In this document: piece after piece, positions 56,419 through 64,000 of the stretch
Position numbering within the stretch: the first letter of the stretch is position 1
Layout of the letters: each line of letters begins with the position of its first letter
Assembly: GCF_051622035.1 (NCBI RefSeq)
Contig: NC_135360.1
Span: forward strand, 3,345,501-3,409,500
DNA: 64,000 bases
From: Arctopsyche grandis
Lineage: Eukaryota; Arthropoda; Insecta; Trichoptera; Hydropsychidae
Direction: 5' to 3'
Position numbers and translations under genes: made by a program
The notes under the pieces: model-generated
Seen by the model: the letters and a program-made list of their open reading frames with translations, nothing else
The model's database searches: none
Told to the model about the DNA's origin: nothing

Positions 56419-57936
56419 ATGGAGTGCAGACTTTGTCTCTGCTCTGCTCCGGCAGGGTCCTTCGTCTCCATCCATGACGACCCTCATCCATCGCGTTTGG
56501 CGCAACGCATTTGGACTTGTTGTCACCTGCTGGTCAGTTATGTTACACTTGAACCATTACTATTGTTAATTCGCTATTCCTCGTAACTGTCAATACCTTT
56601 CTCATTTGCAGGTTAGGAAAGATGACCATCTGCCAGATATGATATGTTTTTCTTGTGTCAATAATCTGGAATTGCTCGACAGCTTTCGAAACGCTTGTTG
56701 TCAGAATGACACAACGTCGAGGGTGAAATTAGACAAGAAATTGAAAGTCAAGCCGGAGGAAGTTTTGCTGGAAGATTTAATATGGGAAGATGATCAGGGT
56801 GCTGATTTGCCACCCAACATATCTAGTTCTTCAAACAATGGCGAGGTAAGTAAATAGGATTCGAGTGCCTTGGAACGATTCTAAGCAAAACATTAAATTA
56901 ATTGAAAATACAACTTCATGTGTAAAATGACATCCTATCATATAACGTTCAATTTGTTTTTTAGACCCCTGGAGGAAAAATTACTTGCAACGATAATATG
57001 GCAGAAATAATAGATATCAATAGACACACTCTAGCGGAAGAATTACCAATACAAAAAGCTCTTGATAAGATGACCTCTACACATTATGAATTGGATCATA
57101 AAATAAATTTCCAAGACAATTCATATACACATAAACTCAATCTTGTGGCACTGATAAACTCTAATACTCAAAGAAAGATACATGAATGTGACATTTGTTC
57201 GAAGACATTTACTAGAAAAAGTGGTCTCCGTGTACACATGAGTGTTCATACAGGAGTAAAACCACACAAATGTGAAGTTTGTTTAAAATCATTCACTACA
57301 AAACCGGACCTCCGTTTACATATGGGTATTCATAGTGGGGTAAAGCCACACAAATGTGACCTCTGTTCAAAAACATTCCTTACAAAGGCTCGCATGCGTA
57401 AACACATGGTTATTCATAGTGGGGTAAAGTCACACAAATGTAACATTTGTGCAAAATCACTCATTTCAAAGAACAGCCTCAGTAAACACATGGTTATTCA
57501 TAGTGGGTTAAGGACATACAAATGTGAGATTTGTTTAAAATCATTCCTTAGAAAGAATGATCTCACCGTACATATGAATATTCATACTGGGGTAAAGCCA
57601 TACAAATGTGACGTTTGTTCGAAATCATTCCTTAGAAAATCATACTTCAGTACACATATGAATATTCATACTGGTGTTAAGTCAGCCAAGTGTGACATCT
57701 GTTCAAGATCATTCCTTACAAAGTCTGATCTCCGTAGGCACATGTTTATTCATAGTGGAGAAAAGCCATACAAATGTGATATTTGTTTAAAATCATTCTG
57801 TTCAAAAGATCACCTCCGTAATCACATGATTATTCACAGTCGAGTAAAGCCACACAAATGTGATATTTGTTCAAAATCATTCATTAGACAAGATGTCCTC
57901 AGCAAGCATATGAATATTCATACTAATGTAACATAG
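56419..57936 (+). CDS. ZAD-C2H2 zinc-finger protein 3 (3 exons, intact)
   Basis: Exons 56419-56532, 56612-56845, 56965-57936; introns GTCAGT...TTTGCAG and GTAAGT...TTTTTAG; 439 residues. The ATG follows AAGGAGTA and gives MECRLCLCSAPAGSF. ZAD: residues 1 to about 75, with zinc ligands CRLC and CFSC. An acidic linker follows (LLEDLIWEDDQGADLPPN). Nine regular C2H2 fingers with (S/T)G(V)KP(H/Y)KC linkers end at HMNIHTNVT. No break seen. As a ZAD protein it should dimerise and bind a long DNA site in the nucleus. It is the tandem twin of gene 4. Confidence 0.9.
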
Positions 57937-58540
57937 GAACAGATATATCCTAATATGATTCGTGGGTGAACAATAGAGAACCCTGGTCAAGTTAACAGGT
58001 GTCCGTAAGTGTCTAAACAAAGGATACGCTGGAATTCTCAAAGACCTTGGCGAGTTCGTGCGTAAACAATACATATGTTAGGGTAGACCTTTTATATATT
58101 TTATTAATTTGTAATAAATTTGTTTTAACTTTCTTAAATTGGTATTTATTCATTTATTAAAATATTCATGAAATACCATGTGTAGATGAATAACTTACTA
58201 TCTGAAGCTTGGACCGTATAATCCATGTTTATATGGTTAACGGATCATTGCGCAAATTGCGATCGCGCCCACGAAAATCATTGCCACCAAAATCGCGAAT
58301 ACGGAATATCTGACACTCGGGTTCTCGTTAGTACAATATTTCGAGCGCCAAACTTTCGATTGATGGAGTTTTTGGGTGCCAGATGCTCCGTGATCAAGAT
58401 TTTGGTGATGAGCGCGAGATCGCTTTTTGCAGAATAATCACCATACGGGTTATTATTTGTGAATATGATAAACGTACGTGATATTTTGTTAATGGATGAT
58501 TTTAATTTGGCTAGTGTTAATAAACAATGGGATGGCGGAC
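57937..58540. other. 3' flank of ZAD gene 3
   Basis: TGAACAATAGAGAACCC...GGATACGCTGGAATTCTCA...CGTAAACAAT matches the 3' flank of gene 4 (about 62850-62935). TTTGTAATAAATTTG at about 58108 is the likely polyadenylation signal. 58285-58345 carries part of the dispersed repeat seen at 34960 and 53690. Confidence 0.5.
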
Positions 58541-60183
58541 TTTAGTGTTTGGTCGTAACACCACGAAAGCCGGCCATCAGACAATTAGTCTGAACGGTGC
58601 AGTGATTATGGTGTTATACCACTATTTTATAAAATTCGTAACTAATTGCTTCACGAAACTTTAGAATGCGTCAATGTTTACATTTGCTCTGTGATCATAT
58701 TCCATTTGTTAAAATTTTGTCCAGTAAATTGGTTTATGAATGCTTGATAAATGTCATCATGTATACATATATTATATCGCTATTCTGTCTGAGATAACGC
58801 TCGCCGTACTAGAACGGTCGTTTCGATTCAACATACATATGTACGTCATAGCTAAACCACTGCCAAAACGTATATATGAATACAATAAGAAAAAAATTTC
58901 TATATATAATATTTGCTACCAATATTTTCTCTTCGCAGAGAATTTACCGCCATCTATTGACAATTTATTTAATTATTTTTTCTATTGTGTGTTTTATATT
59001 GTTTACATGTAGGTAGTTTTTACCTTTTTTTCATATTAAACAATTAAATATAAATATTAAATTAATATATTTAAAATGTATTTGAAAAAAATTTGACCGC
59101 TTGGGGATTGAACTTCTTTTTCATTCTTCTTCTTTTTTCGGAATCTAAAACTAATATTTTTACTGAACGGTGGCAATGAAGAAAGCAACGAGTCCATAAA
59201 CTTAACAGATGAGCCATCTAAAAATAAAATATACATATATAGAATTACAGTTGCTTATGGAGCCTTTTGGCAAACTGAAAACGGTAGCAAATGAGCTGAA
59301 ATATGACCAAGATGCAGAGTTGTGCTCATATTTTGATTATATGAATAGAAAAGATAAAAATTTACGACAGCTTGATTATTCGGATATAATAGAAGATATA
59401 TATACTCTTTCAATCCTTCGAAGATCACCTGCACACTTCCGAGATGATAGTGCTGATGATTTGTTAAGATATGCAAAAAATCGGTCTCCGTCACGGGACC
59501 GAAAGTGAAACGCCCGAAAACGTAAATATCGGAAGGCAAAGATCGAAAATCGAATGATCTTAAGTCGAAAGATCAAAAAAAAAAGGGTGCATGGTAAACG
59601 TTACTATGTATATATATGAATGGCATGCGGTGAAATTATCTCTCTTTTTGTCATACAGCCTTGTTTAATGTGCGCGCGCAGAATACGGGAGGAAAAGCCT
59701 GTTCCTGTTGTATCCTGCTCGCGCAAATTAAGTGATTATGTACGACGGGGGGGAGAGACCCTTTTTTATCTGTGAGGTAGACCCAATTTCAATAACCAAT
59801 ACAAGGAATTGATATTAAGTATCTCTATATGGTGTGCTTGTAAACATCTATTAAATAACTCTACGGTTCCTGTCATGGCTATAGCTGCAGAAGCCTTAAA
59901 TGTTTCCAAATCGTCAATTAATAAAATATATTAAAAAGAATAAAGAAAACAGATCTTTGCCGAAAAAAATGCTGTTTTAAAAAACGAGTGGAAAAATGTT
60001 TGTGACCACACACAAAAATGAAAATAACCACATAATGAACCAAATGATTGATGACGATTCGTTGCGCTTTACTGTCAACTATGGATTTGATTCCTCGAAT
60101 TTCGAATCATCAGACAGTAAATTCGATGGATCATATGCAGAATTATTAATTAACCGATTTTTGAAATCTCTGTATCTTTGTAT
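58541..60183. other. Intergenic stretch with possible transposase traces
   Basis: 58555-58600 (CACCACGAAAGCCGGCCATCAGACAATTAGTC) is shared with 43370-43420. A frame at 59209-59508 (99 codons) is acidic and polar without recognisable features. 59875-60010 reads AIAAEALNVSKSSINKI, a helix-turn-helix-like piece as in transposases, but it breaks off at the solo LTR. I do not support any gene here. Confidence 0.3.
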
Positions 60184-60737
60184 TGTAGGAATATAGCACG
60201 ATTTGTGCTATTACGAATCAAAACCAGTGATCTCATCATCGATCGTGTACAAATATGCATATCTCAAGGGCAATGTCCCCTTCAACCATTCCAGAAGAAA
60301 GAGTTCATCGCTCGATCGTAAAACGAACGAAACCAACAGTGATGTCATCAGGAAACTGTAGCACACGTGTACCGAAAACACGTGCCTCGAAAACCGCAAT
60401 CTTAAACGAACGACGTCCTGGCGCTGACCCCACAGCTATAAAGCACGCGCCTCGAAAACAGGTCAACACGTGTCCCTAACACACGTGTCCTGGAAACGAA
60501 GACAAAGCATCTGCACACGGCACGTCTCAAGCCAGAACGTATATAAAGCGACGCACCAGCTCCCAACGCCAGAGTGAACCTCTGGAGTTCAACCAGCTCA
60601 CTTCTCCGAAGCTCGACCTCTTCGTACATACAATAACCATTGTAACAATTGAACAAAAATAAACGATCCTCTTACAAACTACACAACATGTGTTTCGTTA
60701 GGCCGGGATACGGTCAACATACCTTCCATGCGTTACA
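60184..60737 (+). repeat. Solo LTR (GTAT target duplication)
   Basis: TGTAGGAATATAG...GCGTTACA with GTAT at 60180-60183 and 60738-60741. It contains AAAAATAAACGATCCTC (polyadenylation signal) and a TATATAAAG box at about 60540. Related to 44405-44732. No internal region remains. Confidence 0.8.
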
Positions 60738-61175
60738 GTATCTTTCTTTAATATTTTTTTTACGTTTTGTAATTTGTATATTTTGTATATATAAAATGAA
60801 ATAAATCTAGAAATTAAAACAGACCTTTGTGTCATTTTCGAGAAAAACTTAAAAATTAATGTATATATGCGTAAAGTATATAAATTAATTAATTATGTAG
60901 TCAGCCTGTAGTAACAAATTATAATCATATATTGTTATATTGGTCGTTTTCAGTTTGAACGAACTGCACAATACAAAAGTGCCATCTATCCGTCAACGTA
61001 ATAATTAACCTTCGACCATTTGACATTCGGAAAATACGTATTCGGAAACCAGCTATTCACCAATTGCATATCATCCGGAAGACCTCAACTCCAAACGTCT
61101 GAAACGACGACATCTAGGCATCCATTGTCCACTCTGCACCCTCCAGGAGTTTGTACTTCTCCTGTCCAAGGAGTA
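60738..61175. other. Upstream region of ZAD gene 4
   Basis: From about 60975 it parallels the upstream region of gene 3 (CCATCTATCCGTCAACGTAATAATTAACCTTCG). The last 100 bp (CTCCAAACGTCTGAAACG.C.ACATCTAG.CATCCATTG) is also shared and leads to the ATG. Confidence 0.5.
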
Positions 61176-62800
61176 ATGGAGTGCAGACTTTGTCTCTACT
61201 CTGCTCCAGCAGGCACCTTCGTCTCCATCCATGACAACCCTCATCCACCGCGTTTGGCGCAACGCATTTGGACCTGCTGTCAGCTGCGGGTTTGTTACGT
61301 TACACTTAACCCATTGCTATTGTTAATTCGCTAGTCCTCGTATTCGTCATACCCTTCTCATTTGCAGGTTAGGAAAGGGGACCATCTGCCAGATATGATT
61401 TGTCTTTCTTGTGTCAATAATCTGGAATTGCTCGACAGCTTTCGAAACGCTTGTTGTCAGAATGACACAACGTCGAGGGTGAAATTAGACAAGAATTTGA
61501 AAGTCAAGCCGGAGGAAGTTTTGCTGGAAGATTTAATATGGGAAGATGATCAGGGTGCTGATTTGCCACCCAACATATCTAGTTCATCAAACAATGGCGA
61601 GGTAAGTAAATAAGATTCGAGTGCCATGGAACGATTCTAATCAAAACATTCAATTAATCGAAAATACAACTTCATGTGTAAAATGACATCCTATCATATA
61701 ACGTTCAATTTGTTTTTTAGACCCCTCAAGGAAAAATTACTTGGAACGATAATACGGCAGAAATAATAGATACCAATAGACACATTCTGGCGGAAAAATT
61801 ACCATTACTAAAAGGTTTAGATAAAATGTGCTCCATACATTCTGAATTGGGCCATCAAATAAACTTTCAAGAAAACTCGTATACACATAAACCTAATCTC
61901 GTGGCACTGAAAAACTCTAATACTCGAATAAAGCTGTATGAATGTGACAATTGTTCAAAGACATTTCATAGGAAAAAGGGTCTCTATGTACACATGAGTG
62001 TTCATACAGGGGTTAAACCACACAAATGTGATATTTGTTCAAAATCATTCCTTTCAAAATTTTACCTCCGTGTACACATGCTTATTCATAGTGGGGTAAA
62101 GCCATACAATTGTGACATTTGTTCAAAATCATTCCATTCAAAATTTTACCTCCGTAATCACGAGCTTGTTCATAGTGGGGTAAAGCCATATAAATGTGAC
62201 ATTTGTTCAAAATCATTCCTTAGAAAGAATGAACTCGGGGTGCATATGAATATTCATACTGGGTTAATGCCAGACAAATGTGTCATCTGTTCAAAATCAT
62301 TCCTTACAAAGTCTGGCCTTAGTAGACACATGGTTGTTCATAGTGGCGTAAAGCCATACAAATGTGACATTTGTCCAAAATCATACCTTAGAAAGAATGA
62401 CCTCCATGTACACATGTTTATTCATAGTGGAGTAAAGCCATATAAATGTGATATTTGTTCAAAATCATTCCATTCGAAATTTTACCTACGTAATCACACG
62501 CCTATTCATAGTGGGGTAAAGCCATACAAATGTGACATTTGTTCAAAATCATTCCGTAGAAAGAGTGATCTCAGCGTACATATGAATATTCACACTGGGT
62601 TAAAGTCAAACAAATGTAACATCTGTTCAAAATCATTCCTTACAAAGTATGGCCTCCGTCAACACATGGTCATTCATAGTGGGGTAAAGCCATATAAATG
62701 TGACGTTTGTTCAAAATCATTCTTTAGAAAGTTTGGACTCAGAGTACATATGAATATTCATACTAATATTAAGCTGGAACAGGGAGTATATCCAGTCTAA
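61176..62800 (+). CDS. ZAD-C2H2 zinc-finger protein 4 (3 exons, intact)
   Basis: Exons 61176-61289, 61368-61601, 61721-62800; 475 residues. The exon 1 donor is GTTTGT, weaker than the GTCAGT of genes 1 and 3 and shared with the gene 2 remnant. ZAD: MECRLCLYSAPAGTF...MICLSC. Exon 3 encodes ten C2H2 fingers; three carry the recognition-helix region HSKFYLRNH or SKFYLRVH, pointing to internal finger duplication. The protein ends IKLEQGVYPV. No break. It would be a nuclear, sequence-specific DNA-binding protein; targets unknown. It is the closest relative of gene 2 in exon 3 (shared WNDNTAEIIDTNRHIL). Confidence 0.9.
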
Positions 62801-62989
62801 TATGTTTCTTGGCTAATATGTTTCTAATATCAGGCTAACGGGATTCTATTGTTCACCACCCAGAGTAAGTGCTTAAACAAAGAATACGCTGGAGTTCTCA
62901 CAGGACTGGGCGAGTTCATGCGTAAACAATGCACACGTCAGGGTAGACCTCTTATCGGATTATTATTATATATAATATACCTATTGTAT

Positions 62990-63082
62990 ATTTTATTACT
63001 TTATAATAAATTTGTGTTGTTTTATTACTTTATAATAAATTTGTGTTGTTTTATTACTTTATAATAAATTTGTGTTGTTTTA
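62990..63082. repeat. Three 29-bp repeats, each with a polyadenylation signal
   Basis: TTATAATAAATTTGTGTTG occurs at 63001, 63030 and 63059, an exact 29-bp period. Each copy contains AATAAA followed by a GT-rich stretch, the layout of an insect polyadenylation site, placed about 200 bp after the stop of ZAD gene 4. Gene 3 has one copy of the equivalent element. Confidence 0.75.
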
Positions 63083-63111
63083 ATTTTGTGTTTATTCATT
63101 TATTACAATAA

Positions 63112-63799
63112 TTATATTGTATTTACTAAAATACCTTTCAGCATCCACACTATTAACGGGACACCAAATAGATTTTAGAGCGGCACAACCAAACTCTTCA
63201 TATTTAATTTTTGTTGCCATCAATAATAGCAATATATCCGGCATAGATTCACTTTTTATATTCTCTATTAATTGTATAAAAAATGCTAATATCCTTCCAA
63301 ACATTGAGCCTCTGTTAATACATTAAACAATGGCAGGTTTCTAAAAAACAAAACTGTTTCTTTAACATTATTAGATTTTGTACCTGCCACAGATGGATTG
63401 AATAGTGTACTCAATGTTCGGAGGAATAGATTTGTCTCATTTAGTCTTGAGTGCGAGTCTAGTTTTAAGACGCTTTTTTGAGCAGCCTTTTGGATACACA
63501 GCTCCAACTTCTTTTATTTACAGTAGTAGACAAAAGCAGTTGCATGGTTTCGACAGGAAAAACACCGTCTATGGTAAACTGCAAGCTCTGTTTTATCCCC
63601 TCATTTTCTTCACATAATAAATGGGCAAAGGGATAGGAAGACCTTTCTAAATCGTCTATTAATTTTATAAATTTTATGCAAATTTCACTTTTGTTTGTTA
63701 TTTTAGCATATATTCGCATGTTTTACAAATTTAGCATCTATTCCGAATTTTAGCATCAATTAAGTATTAATAGGAAAGTGACCAAAATACGGGTCTCTA
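63112..63799 (-). mobile_element. Partial copy of the TAGAGACACG hAT derivative
   Basis: Inverted relative of 31992-33046. Its right tip GGTCTCTA is at 63792-63799. Reading minus from 63304: FGCAALKSIWCPVNSVDAERYFSKYN (hAT dimerisation motif). The left end is cut off at about 63112. Confidence 0.75.
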
Positions 63800-64000
63800 G
63801 TTATATATAAACATAGCGGAAGATAATTTATTGGTGCGCGTGCGTATTAATAGTAAAAAAGTCGAGCGCTCATTAAACGCTCGACGAAATGATGAATGAA
63901 TACGTGTGTCTTCGTGAATGTGTGTATGTGTGTAAGCTCTCGCGTATCTGACGCTGATGCCACCCGATCCAACTCAGGCCCTCAATATCAAGAGCACATA
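63800..64000. other. Window end with a perfect hairpin
   Basis: GTCGAGCG (63861-63868) and CGCTCGAC (63878-63885) form a perfect 8-bp stem with a 9-nt loop. The surrounding sequence has higher G+C than the average here and could be the edge of another repeat. No gene seen. Confidence 0.4.

Noticed and set aside
59209-59508. 99-codon polar frame as a gene
   Set aside because: No recognisable motif, no homologous copy in the window, and AT-rich repeat surroundings; I could not support it.

Overview
This is insect nuclear DNA. It is AT-rich, has spliced genes with short introns, carries ZAD-C2H2 zinc-finger genes (a class greatly expanded in insects), and is packed with LINEs, a SINE, hAT, Tigger and piggyBac-type elements and LTR fossils. 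I cannot name the order or species from the sequence alone. All gene models below were built by eye from splice signals and from comparing copies within the window.

Layout. 1-5.1 kb: a short LTR fossil (567-3556) and old repeat debris. 5.48-14.2 kb: ZAD zinc-finger gene 1, whose 3' end is split by about 7 kb of nested insertions (an almost whole LINE, a tRNA-headed SINE, an opposite-strand LINE and another LINE/SINE tail). 14.2-23.3 kb: repeats, including a large palindromic tandem array (14.6-15.96 kb), several hAT remnants and two minisatellites. 23.3-41.2 kb: a large inverted duplication. Each arm of about 4.1 kb holds a BTB-BACK-Kelch gene (left on minus, 23556-25871; right on plus, 38684-40999). 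Upstream of each, in the same orientation, are a Cys-rich exon and a set of tiny exons. A third, fullest set of tiny exons lies between the arms (33802-34638) and assembles into a six-exon, 99-codon reading frame. Two hAT elements with exact 8-bp target duplications sit between the arms. 41.2-45.3 kb: foldback, tandem-duplicated and LTR debris. 45.38-53.25 kb: ZAD gene 2, a pseudogene broken by a solo LTR, a truncated LINE, a complete Tigger, a piggyBac-type MITE and a hAT. 53.7-56.2 kb: repeats and a miniature LTR element. 56.42-62.8 kb: ZAD genes 3 and 4, apparently intact tandem duplicates that include their flanks. The end of the window is a hAT fragment.

How the genes relate. The ZAD genes should encode DNA-binding nuclear proteins that dimerise through the N-terminal ZAD. 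They share one architecture (114-nt ZAD exon, 234-nt exon, long finger exon) and differ in finger number and state of decay. The Kelch proteins should be Cullin-3 ubiquitin-ligase adaptors. The two copies are almost the same in introns and in the propeller framework, but differ in the loops after and between the Gly-Gly pairs, the usual substrate-binding face. That pattern, next to duplicated symmetric micro-exons encoding Ser/Asp-rich peptides, is the most unusual thing here and looks like a recently duplicated, fast-diversifying locus.
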